From: Pseudomonadota bacterium
GTDB taxonomy: Bacteria; Pseudomonadota; Gammaproteobacteria; Burkholderiales; Rhodocyclaceae
DNA: 64,000 nt
Assembly: GCA_008501585.1 (NCBI GenBank)
Contig: QQUN01000079.1
Span: 112,143 to 176,142 of the forward strand
Reading direction: 5' to 3'
The notes under the pieces are model-generated. The model did not search any database. It was given only the letters and a program-made list of their open reading frames with translations, and was not told where the DNA came from. The translations under genes were made by a program, and so were the position numbers. Below, in pieces: positions 19,081 through 26,080 of this stretch (the stretch's first letter is position 1; each line of letters starts with the position of its first letter).

Positions 19081-19959
19081 ATGGCGCGCCCCTTGCGAAT
19101 CGACCTTGCCGGTGGTCTTTACCACGTGACTTCTCGCGGTGATCGTCGCGAGGACATCTATCTGGATGACGAAGATCGCGAGATCTGGCTGGGAGTTTTT
19201 GCGCAGGTGTGCGAGCGGTTCAATTGGCGCTGTCATGGGTGGTGCCAGATGAGCAATCACTATCACGTGGTGGTGGAGACGCCGGAGGCGAATCTGTCGC
19301 CGGGGATGCGTCAGTTGAACGGGGTCTATACACAGCGCTTCAACCGTCGGCATGGGCTTGGGGGGCATCTTTTCCAGGGGCGGTTCAAGGGCATTTTGAT
19401 GGAGCAGGACGCCTACTTGCTGGAGCTGGCGCGCTATGTGGTGCTCAATCCGGTGCGGGCGGGGATGGTGGCGCATGCGAGCGAGTGGCCGTGGAGTAGT
19501 TACCACGCGATGGTCGGGCGCGCGGCGGTGCCGGCTTGGCTGGAGACGGACTGGTTGCTGGCGCAGTTTCGCAAGCAGCGACGGCGGGCGCAGATGCGCT
19601 ATGCGGCGTTTGTGGACGCGGGCGTAGGGCAGCCGGGTATTTGGGCTGCGCTGCGTCATCAGGGTTTGTTGGGGTCGGATGATTTCGTGGCGCGTCTGCA
19701 TGCGCAGTTGCGCGAGCGGCGGCCGGAGGCGCTGCGGGAGGTGTCGCGTGCGCAGCGCCGCATGTTGGCGCCGCCGCTGGAGGCGCTGCCGGCTGCGTAC
19801 GGCAGCCGGGCCTTGCGCGACGAGGCGATGGCCGCGGCCTATGCGACGGGCGCCTATTCGATGCAGGCGGTCGCCGATCATTTCGGCGTCCATTATTCGA
19901 CGGTGAGCCGGGTGGTAAAGGCGTTCGAGGCGGGGGGTCGGCCTGCCGGGCCGGGGTGA
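19081..19959 (+). CDS. REP-associated tyrosine transposase (RAYT, Y1 HUH family)
   Basis: Single-strand-acting transposase relative that binds and cuts REP hairpins. It has 292 residues. It opens MARPLRID.AGGLYHVTSRG as in this RAYT subgroup. The HUH motif is H60-Y61-H62 in MSNHYHVVVE, and the likely nucleophile is Y119 in ARYVVLNPVRAG. An added C-terminal helix-turn-helix (about 263-285, AVADHFGVHYSTVSR) could give extra DNA binding. The start at 19081 directly follows the REP array. The frame looks intact, so this RAYT may still be functional. Confidence 0.93.
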   Translation: MARPLRIDLAGGLYHVTSRGDRREDIYLDDEDREIWLGVFAQVCERFNWRCHGWCQMSNHYHVVVETPEANLSPGMRQLNGVYTQRFNRRHGLGGHLFQGRFKGILMEQDAYLLELARYVVLNPVRAGMVAHASEWPWSSYHAMVGRAAVPAWLETDWLLAQFRKQRRRAQMRYAAFVDAGVGQPGIWAALRHQGLLGSDDFVARLHAQLRERRPEALREVSRAQRRMLAPPLEALPAAYGSRALRDEAMAAAYATGAYSMQAVADHFGVHYSTVSRVVKAFEAGGRPAGPG

Positions 19960-20018
19960 GGTGGGCGCCTGGGCGGGCCGACGGTAGGCTTGCTCGCGTG
20001 CAGGCCGACGTCTAACAA

Positions 20019-20111
20019 GCGCAGCCCGGATGCTGCGCAGGGGAATCCGGGGTCTGCGGTAGATCGACCACCATCCCGGGTTCCGGCCTTCAGCCTGCAT
20101 CCGGGCTGCGC
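20019..20111. repeat. Family B-like palindromic repeat pair downstream of the RAYT gene
   Basis: Inverted arms GCGCAGCCCGGATGC and GCATCCGGGCTGCGC flank inner GGGAATCCGGGG and TCCCGGGTTCC arms. The ends read GCGCAG/CTGCGC instead of CGTAG/CTACG. The 287-base gap to the next gene holds nothing else recognisable. Confidence 0.75.
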
Positions 20112-20246
20112 GCCGGTGCAGCCATCCCCGGGTTGTCGCATCGCCCGCCGTGGTCTAACACGTACATCAAGCCGCACTTCTGACCGGCACGCGCCGCGCC
20201 TGCCGGGTAGGCGCGGCATCCGCGATTCACGCAACGGAGGATGGAC

Positions 20247-20732
20247 ATGATCACCCCGGCAAAGAACACGATCTGCCTGTGGTATGACGGCGACGCCGAG
20301 GCAGCCGCGCAGTTTTACACCAGGACCTTTCCCGACTCGGCGGTGAGGGCGGTGTACCGCGCGCCGGGGGATTTTCCGTCGGGGAAGCGGGGAGATGTTC
20401 TGACGGTGTGGTTCACGGTGCTGGGGGTTGAATGCCTGGGGCTCAACGGCGGGCCTGCGTTCAAGCATAGCGAGGCGTTTTCGTTCCAGGTGGCCACGGT
20501 CGATCAGGCCGAAACGGATCGGTACTGGCACGCCATCGTGGACAACGGCGGGCAGGCGAGTGCCTGCGGTTGGTGCAAGGACAAGTGGGGGCTGTCGTGG
20601 CAGATCACGCCGGTGGCGCTCACGCAGGCGATTTCGGACCCGGACCCCGCCGCGGCCAAGCGGGCGTTTGATGCCATGATGCAGATGACGAAGATCGACA
20701 TTGCAGCCATCGAGGCGGCGCGGCGCGGTTGA
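20247..20732 (+). CDS. VOC superfamily protein, PhnB-like (DUF1338/3-dmu-9_3-mt type)
   Basis: 161-residue protein of the glyoxalase/bleomycin-resistance fold often annotated as a 3-demethylubiquinone-9 3-methyltransferase domain. Typical features are CLWYDGDAEAAAQFY at the N-terminus, the repeated beta-alpha-beta units with FSFQV, and the tail CKDKWGLSWQITP with AKRAFDAMMQMTKIDI. The biochemical role of this group is not known. Two ATGs are available; the one at 20247 is chosen because GGAGG sits six bases upstream of it but directly abuts the other. Confidence 0.9.
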   Translation: MITPAKNTICLWYDGDAEAAAQFYTRTFPDSAVRAVYRAPGDFPSGKRGDVLTVWFTVLGVECLGLNGGPAFKHSEAFSFQVATVDQAETDRYWHAIVDNGGQASACGWCKDKWGLSWQITPVALTQAISDPDPAAAKRAFDAMMQMTKIDIAAIEAARRG

Positions 20733-20855
20733 GGTGGCAGAAGGAAGCTCGCCGGAGCGCTGTGCGTTGTGGGCGATAACGAAGCGCGCCGCGGTGCTCG
20801 CTTGAAGGGGCGACAAGGGCGCGGCCCTGGAATCCGAGCAGCCAGCGGCGTCGGG

Positions 20856-21293
20856 TCACGCCGACGGCCCGCCCGGCCTTGCACGGCAGCGATCCGCCCC
20901 ACGCTGCGGCGGATAGTAAAACCATGCCGCGACCACGAGCCCGCCGAACACCGTGTACGCGAGCGCGAACACCCAGAACGGGGCGTCGTAGAACAGCACG
21001 CGCCCGACCCAGTGCTGGATGAAGCTGGCGGCGTAGGGCGCCTGCCCGGCCTGTTGGCGCAGCCAGGATTCCAGCACGGTGAGCGGGCAGTGCTGGCCGA
21101 GCCAGGCTTGCAGTACGACGAAGCCGATGGCGCCCAGATGCGCGAGGCGAAACGCCCGGGCGTTCACCCACCGCCAGTGCCGCAGGTTGCCGAGCACCAC
21201 GGCGACGAGGCCGCCGACCACGAAGATGACGACGCCCAGATGGACGAGCAGCACGGCGTCTGCCAGCAGCCGGTAGAGGGGTGCGTCGGGCAT
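20856..21293 (-). CDS. DUF2784 family inner-membrane protein
   Basis: 145-residue hydrophobic protein with about four transmembrane segments (roughly residues 8-35, 46-65, 82-98 and 105-125). The N-terminal LLADAVLLVHLGVVIFVVGG and the HWRWVN and QAWLGQ.CPLT.LE segments are typical of DUF2784. Function unknown. The last ~15 residues are a polar, arginine-rich tail. It stands alone between convergent and divergent neighbours. Confidence 0.85.
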   Translation of the reverse strand: MPDAPLYRLLADAVLLVHLGVVIFVVGGLVAVVLGNLRHWRWVNARAFRLAHLGAIGFVVLQAWLGQHCPLTVLESWLRQQAGQAPYAASFIQHWVGRVLFYDAPFWVFALAYTVFGGLVVAAWFYYPPQRGADRCRARPGGPSA

Positions 21294-21349
21294 TGGGGCA
21301 TCTATGGGTAGCCAAACACCGTACCGGGGCGGCGGTGCATCGACCCCCC

Positions 21350-21386
21350 TCCCGGATTCCGGCCTTCGGCCTGCATGCGGGCAACG
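21350..21386. repeat. Single family B half-repeat
   Basis: TCCCGGATTCCGGCCTTCGG onward to GCAACG just downstream of the dodecin stop codon. It contains a GGCCTTCGGCC hairpin with a UUCG-type loop that may help end transcription. Confidence 0.6.
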
Positions 21387-21392
21387 AGGCGG

Positions 21393-21599
21393 TTAGTCGA
21401 GCCGGAAGCCGACCTTCAGCTTGACCTGGTAATGCGCGATCTTGCCGTCCACGATGTGGCCGCGCGATTCGGTCACTTCGTACCAGTCGAGATGCTCGAT
21501 GGTCTTGGATGCACGGGCGATGGCGTTGCGGATGGCGTCGTCGGAGCCGGTGGCGGACGAGCCGGCCAGCTCGATGATCTTGTACACATGCGCACTCAT
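21393..21599 (-). CDS. Dodecin (flavin-binding)
   Basis: Small dodecameric flavin-storage and sequestration protein, 68 residues. It starts MSAHVYKIIELAGSSATGSD, with the conserved dimer segment DAIRNAIARASKTI and the flavin-stacking region LDWYEVTESRGHI, where the tryptophan is the known flavin contact. It ends YQVKLKVGFRL as in most dodecins. The ATG at 21599 follows AGGAGA. The longer upstream frame is not conserved in character. Confidence 0.95.
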   Translation of the reverse strand: MSAHVYKIIELAGSSATGSDDAIRNAIARASKTIEHLDWYEVTESRGHIVDGKIAHYQVKLKVGFRLD

Positions 21600-21804
21600 G
21601 GCGGTCTCCTGGGGCGGCGGGTTGCCTGCCCCCAGTATAGGAGCCCCTGCCGGGCCGCGCCGTGCGGCACCAGAATTCCGCGCGGCCGCGGCACTTTGGC
21701 CCATGCCGGCGGTCTTTGTATGGGCGGGCGGCCGCATTGCCACGCCAGACACAACAACATTCACCGGCCGCAGCGCAGCGCGCCGCCCCCTTCAAGGAAA
21801 CACC

Positions 21805-22419
21805 ATGCTAGACAAGCTGGGCCAGGACGCCCTCATCATCTGGGCCACGATCGACCCCATCGGCACCATGGCGCTGTTCACCGGCCTGACCGCCCACCTG
21901 TCGGCCGAGCATCGCCGGCGCACCGCCTACAAGACCGTGCTCTACGCGGGCGCCGTGCTGCTCGGCTCCATCGTCATCGGCCAGCTGATCCTCAACGCCA
22001 TGGGCATTCGCCTGGCCTCCTTCCAGCTCGGCGGCGGCATCATCCTGTTTCTGTTTGGCCTGAAGATGATCTTCGGCGCCGACACGCCCTCGCCGCGCCA
22101 AGAGCCGGAGCACGACATCGCCGTGTTCCCGCTCGCCATCCCAGCCACCGCCACGCCGGGCGCCATCCTGGCGGTGATCCTGCTGACCGACAACCATGTC
22201 CACCCCATCCCGGTGCAGATCGGCACGGCCCTGGTCACGGTGGCCATCCTGGGCGTCACGCTGGTGCTGCTCTTGCTGTCGAGCCGCATCATCCGGATCA
22301 TCGGGGTCAGCGGCGCCTCGATCCTGACCCGTGTCATGGGCATGATCCTGGCCGCCTTCTCCGTCGAGCTGGCGATGAACGCGCTCGGCATCGGACAATG
22401 GGTCACCCCGGCGCAGTAG
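21805..22419 (+). CDS. MarC family integral membrane protein
   Basis: 204-residue protein with about six transmembrane helices (first near 7-28, last near 180-198). The motifs IDPIGTMALF, QLGGGIILFLFGLKM, PLAIPATATPGAI and GVSGASILTRVMGMILAAFSVE are those of MarC. MarC proteins have no proven transport substrate; the original antibiotic-resistance link was withdrawn in E. coli. An AAGGAAA ribosome-binding site precedes the start. Confidence 0.93.
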   Translation: MLDKLGQDALIIWATIDPIGTMALFTGLTAHLSAEHRRRTAYKTVLYAGAVLLGSIVIGQLILNAMGIRLASFQLGGGIILFLFGLKMIFGADTPSPRQEPEHDIAVFPLAIPATATPGAILAVILLTDNHVHPIPVQIGTALVTVAILGVTLVLLLLSSRIIRIIGVSGASILTRVMGMILAAFSVELAMNALGIGQWVTPAQ

Positions 22420-22452
22420 GCGCCGGGCGCCCCGTCAGCTGAGGGTCGGAAA

Positions 22453-23100
22453 ATGGCAAGCACGCCGAGGTTCTGGGACTTCATCGCCGAGCGCTACGCA
22501 AGGCAACCGGTGGCCGACGAGGCCGCCTACCAGACCAAGCTGCGGGTCAGCCGCGAGTACTTCCGGCCCGACATGCAGGTGCTGGAATTCGGCTGCGGCA
22601 CGGGCTCGACGGCCATCGCCCATGCGCCGTACGTGGCCCATATCCGGGGCATCGACATCTCCCCGAAGATGATCGACATCGCCCGGCGCAAGGCCGCGGC
22701 CGCCGGCATCGACAACGTCGGCTTCGAGGTGTCGAGCATCGACACGCTCGAAGACGGCCCGTCGCGCTATGACGCAGTGATGGGCCACAGCATCCTGCAC
22801 CTGGTCGACCACCCGGCAGCGGTCATTGCCAAGGTTCATGCGCAGCTCAAGCCCGGCGGCGTGTTCATCAGCAGCACCATGTGCCTGGGCGACTCGCTCA
22901 CGCAGCGGATCATCAAGGCGGTGGTGTCGCTCGGCGCGGTGGTCGGCCTGCTGCCCTCGCTGACCGCCTTCACCCAGCAAGCCCTGCGCGACACCTTGCT
23001 TGCCGCCGGCTTCGAGATTGCGCACTGCTGGCAACCCAAGCCCGGCGCCGCGGTGTTCATCGTCGCCCGCAAACCCGACAACGCCGTGCCCGCCGCCTGA
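22453..23100 (+). CDS. Class I SAM-dependent methyltransferase
   Basis: 215-residue methyltransferase with SAM motif I LEFGCGTGS (residues ~44-52), acidic motif II GIDISPKM, and post-motif LKPGGVFISS. The N-terminal MASTPRFWDFIAERYARQPV is shared by a group of uncharacterised small methyltransferases in proteobacteria. The substrate cannot be inferred. A GAGGGTCGG stretch precedes the ATG. It follows marC by 33 bases on the same strand. Confidence 0.88.
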   Translation: MASTPRFWDFIAERYARQPVADEAAYQTKLRVSREYFRPDMQVLEFGCGTGSTAIAHAPYVAHIRGIDISPKMIDIARRKAAAAGIDNVGFEVSSIDTLEDGPSRYDAVMGHSILHLVDHPAAVIAKVHAQLKPGGVFISSTMCLGDSLTQRIIKAVVSLGAVVGLLPSLTAFTQQALRDTLLAAGFEIAHCWQPKPGAAVFIVARKPDNAVPAA

Positions 23101-23279
23101 GCACGTGTGAAGACGCCGTAACGCGCCGGGCCGCGTGCGAGGCCGGATTTGGCAATCACGCGAGCACGTCATGCAGCAATCGGTGCGCGCAGTCGATGTA
23201 TTCACGCGGTCTGACACCGCCCCGCCGGGCACCGCATTTCCGCCCTACAATGGCCCCTTTCCCAGCCATTACCCGCCGC

Positions 23280-24164
23280 ATGCGCATCACCGCCTTCACC
23301 GACCTCGCCTGCCCGCTCGACGGCGCCCCGCTGCAGCGTGACGGCGCCGCCTGGCGCTGCGCGGCCGGCCACAGCTATGACATCGCCAGCCAGGGCTATG
23401 TCCACCTGCTGCCGGTGCAGCAAAAGCGCTCGCGCGACCCCGGCGATAGCAAGGCCATGGTCGCCGCCCGGCGCCGCTACCTCAACGCCGGCCACTACCA
23501 GCCGATTGCCGAGGCCGTGCGCCGCGCCACGCTGGCCGGCCTGCCCGCCAGCGGTGGCAGCTGCCTGGATGCCGGCTGCGGCGAAGGTTACTACCTGCGC
23601 CAGCTCGCCGAGGCCGACGACGACCGCCCGCTGGCCCTCCTCGGGCTCGACATCTCCAAATGGGCCACACTCGCCGCCGCCCGGCAGGATGCCCGCCCGG
23701 CCTGGGTGGTCGGCAGCAACGCCCGGCTGCCGGTACTGCCCGGCACGCTCGACCGCGTGCTGTGCCTGTTCGGCTTCCCGGTGTATGCCGAGTTCGCCCG
23801 CGTGCTCAAGCCCGGCGGCGTGCTGCTGCAGGTCGACGCCGGGCCGGATCACCTGCGCGAGCTGCGCCAGATCATCTACCCCAGCCTCAAACCCGAGCGC
23901 ACCACCGACACCCCGACACCGCCCGGCTTTGTCCGCACGCACAGCGAAACCCTCCGCTATCCGCTCACCCTCGCCGGCGCCGACACCCTGGCCGACCTGC
24001 TGGTCATGACCCCGCATTTCTATCGTGCCAACGCCGAAGGCCGCGCCCGCGCCGCCGCGCTGACATCGCTGGCCGTCACCGTGGACGTCCGGCTCACCCG
24101 CTTCGAGCGTGTCGGCGGCGCAGGCCCGGCCGCCCCGGTTGAATCCGCACCGACCGGGGACTAG
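23280..24164 (+). CDS. rlmA: RlmA-like 23S rRNA (guanine-N1)-methyltransferase
   Basis: 294-residue protein of the RlmA(I) group, which methylates G745 of 23S rRNA in E. coli. It has a zinc-finger-like N-terminus (C11, C27, H31), the hallmark block GYVHLLPVQQKRSRDPGDS, then the SAM fold with LDAGCGEGYYL and ILDIS-type motif II. In E. coli RlmA a fourth zinc ligand follows CPLC, but here the segment reads CPLDG, so that ligand is missing and metal binding may differ. The ATG at 23280 gives the conserved N-terminus. The C-terminal extension (about 20 residues) is variable. Confidence 0.85.
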   Translation: MRITAFTDLACPLDGAPLQRDGAAWRCAAGHSYDIASQGYVHLLPVQQKRSRDPGDSKAMVAARRRYLNAGHYQPIAEAVRRATLAGLPASGGSCLDAGCGEGYYLRQLAEADDDRPLALLGLDISKWATLAAARQDARPAWVVGSNARLPVLPGTLDRVLCLFGFPVYAEFARVLKPGGVLLQVDAGPDHLRELRQIIYPSLKPERTTDTPTPPGFVRTHSETLRYPLTLAGADTLADLLVMTPHFYRANAEGRARAAALTSLAVTVDVRLTRFERVGGAGPAAPVESAPTGD

Positions 24165-24225
24165 ACTTCCCTCGCCCCCAGAGCGGTCAGCCCCGGGGCC
24201 GGGCACCCATTCATGGAGGCACGCC

Positions 24226-24933
24226 ATGGACATCAAGGACGATCAACCCGCCGGGCACGCGCGCGCCGCCGTGGCAGGCCACCGACGCCGCACCCTGCTG
24301 TGCGTGCTGCTCATCGCGGCCGTGGCCGCATGCGCCGGCTACCGCGGCGGCTGGAAGAGTGTGGCCTATGTCGGCGACATCCCGCCGGCACGGGGGTCGG
24401 ACGATGAAGGCGCAAGCCGCCCCACGACCCTGCACTTTCCCGGGTTGCAACTGGATATCGCGCTCGACAACGCGCTGCGCACACACGACACCCAAGTCAT
24501 CCTTTTCGCGCTGCCGGTGTCGGTGGACCCGCGCGCGGTGTTCACCAAAAACAACCAGCCCGGTAAAACCCGCCTTTTCCTGACCGTCACGCCCACCGAG
24601 GCCGGCTACGTGTTTCGGCCCACGCAGGCGAATCTGCATATCGGCGATCGGCGGGTGGGCGGCATGGCCGGCTACGAATTCGGCATGTGGGACGCCGCGG
24701 GCCAGCGGGTACAGCAAGGCGGCAGCTGGCAGCACCGCCCGGTCGGCGACGCATTCACGCTGACGCAAGCCGGCCGCCGCTACCTGCTGTCCATTGATTT
24801 CGACATCGCCACCCCCTCACCCGAGACCACCGGGCTGGCCGTCGACCTGTCCGACGCACTGCGCTCACCGCATCACCCGCCGCTGCCACGCATCCGTTTC
24901 GCGCCGGTACGCTGGAAAGAAGGCTACACCTGA
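24226..24933 (+). CDS. Uncharacterised envelope protein, possible lipoprotein
   Basis: 235 residues, no family recognised. A basic N-terminus is followed by one hydrophobic stretch (about 24-36, TLLCVLLIAAVAACAG) with a lipobox-like VAAC, which would make residue C36 a lipidation site after an unusually long signal. The rest is mostly beta-strand-like and polar. GGAGG lies nine bases before the ATG. It stands alone between rlmA and an esterase gene on the same strand. Confidence 0.7.
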   Translation: MDIKDDQPAGHARAAVAGHRRRTLLCVLLIAAVAACAGYRGGWKSVAYVGDIPPARGSDDEGASRPTTLHFPGLQLDIALDNALRTHDTQVILFALPVSVDPRAVFTKNNQPGKTRLFLTVTPTEAGYVFRPTQANLHIGDRRVGGMAGYEFGMWDAAGQRVQQGGSWQHRPVGDAFTLTQAGRRYLLSIDFDIATPSPETTGLAVDLSDALRSPHHPPLPRIRFAPVRWKEGYT

Positions 24934-25029
24934 GGTGTGCTCACGACATCAACCAAGCGCACCTGAGGCCCACGCCCCTTTGGGCTCAGGCCTGTTTGCG
25001 CGCCACCGCCGCGTTGCAGCGCCTTGCCC

Positions 25030-25932
25030 ATGACGCGCGCCATCGCCCGCGCAATACGCGCTTGCCTTGCCGTCGCCCTCCTCCTGGCCCAACCCATCCA
25101 CGCCGGCCCATTGCGCGACCGGATCGCCGAGCGCCGCCAGCAGGCCGCCCCGTTCGAACAGCTCAAGGACCTTGCCTACGGACCGCACGAACGCCAGCGC
25201 TTCGACGTGTATCTGCCCAAACCGCGCCCCACCGGCGCGCCGGTCATCCTGCTGGTGCATGGTGGCGGCTGGCGCCATGGCGACAAGGCCGCCGACAGCG
25301 TGGTCGAGCACAAGGTAAGGCACTGGGTGGGCCAGGGCGTGATCCTGGTATCGACCAACTACCGCCTGCTGCCCGAGGCCGGCCCGCTCGAACAGGCCGA
25401 CGACGTGGCCCGGTCGCTGGCCGCGGTGCAGCAGCGGGCGAGCGAATGGGGCGGCGATGCGGACCGGGTGGTGCTGATGGGCCATTCGGCCGGCGCGCAT
25501 CTGGTGGCCCTGCTCGGCGCCTCGCCCGAACGCGTCGCGGCCGCCGGCGCACGGCCGTGGGCGGCGACCGTCTCGCTCGACAGCGCGGCGCTCGACCTGC
25601 CCGCCATCATGCAGCGCCCGCACCTGCGCCTCTACGACCAGGCCTTCGGCGACAACCCGGCCCACTGGCGCGCCGCCTCGCCGCGCCACCAGCAGCGCAC
25701 CGCCGGCCCGCCGCTGCTGGCCGTGTGCTCGACCGAACGCCGCGACGGCCCCTGCCCCAACGCCGAGGCCTTTGCCGCCACGGCCCGGCCGCTGGGCATG
25801 CGCGTCGAGATCCTGCCGCAGGCCCGCTCTCACCGTGAGATCAATGTCGATCTGGGCCGCGACGCGGCCTACACCGGCGCGGTCGACGCCTTCCTGCGCA
25901 GCGTGGAAGCACGCTGGCCGATGGCGCGGTAG
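25030..25932 (+). CDS. Secreted alpha/beta-hydrolase (esterase/carboxylesterase family)
   Basis: 300-residue hydrolase with a signal peptide (hydrophobic core to ~24, cleavage near IHA). The oxyanion motif HGGGW is preceded by ILLV; the nucleophile elbow is GHSAGAH, and the acidic residue and histidine follow further on (SHREIN region likely supplies His). This is the hormone-sensitive-lipase/BD-FAE-like group acting on small esters. A TTG lies two codons upstream, but the ATG at 25030 is used. Substrate unknown. Confidence 0.88.
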   Translation: MTRAIARAIRACLAVALLLAQPIHAGPLRDRIAERRQQAAPFEQLKDLAYGPHERQRFDVYLPKPRPTGAPVILLVHGGGWRHGDKAADSVVEHKVRHWVGQGVILVSTNYRLLPEAGPLEQADDVARSLAAVQQRASEWGGDADRVVLMGHSAGAHLVALLGASPERVAAAGARPWAATVSLDSAALDLPAIMQRPHLRLYDQAFGDNPAHWRAASPRHQQRTAGPPLLAVCSTERRDGPCPNAEAFAATARPLGMRVEILPQARSHREINVDLGRDAAYTGAVDAFLRSVEARWPMAR

Positions 25933-25975
25933 CATTGCCTCGTCATCGATGGCCACAGGGGCATGAAGCGCGGAT

Positions 25976-26047
25976 CGTAGGGCGGGAGGCATCCCGCCAT
26001 CGGTGGTGCCGAATGGCATGGTGTGGCGGGTTGAAACCCGCCCGACG
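25976..26047. repeat. CGTAG-ended palindromic repeat pair (family A variant)
   Basis: Inverted copies at 25976-25999 (GGCGGGAGGCATCCCGCC core) and 26024-26047 (GGCGGGTTGAAACCCGCC core), the latter ending CGACG. In the first copy the pair next to the loop is A:T instead of T:A, so the stem is kept. It lies between convergent genes. Confidence 0.8.
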
Positions 26048-26080
26048 GGGTGCAGTCGCCGGCCCCCTCGGCCAGCCCCT

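Noticed and set aside
20008..20170. attC-like starts GTCTAACAAGC (near 20010) and GGTCTAACAC (near 20152)
   Set aside because: No downstream GTTRRRY core or foldable attC arms were found at a suitable distance, and part of the stretch is a family B repeat.
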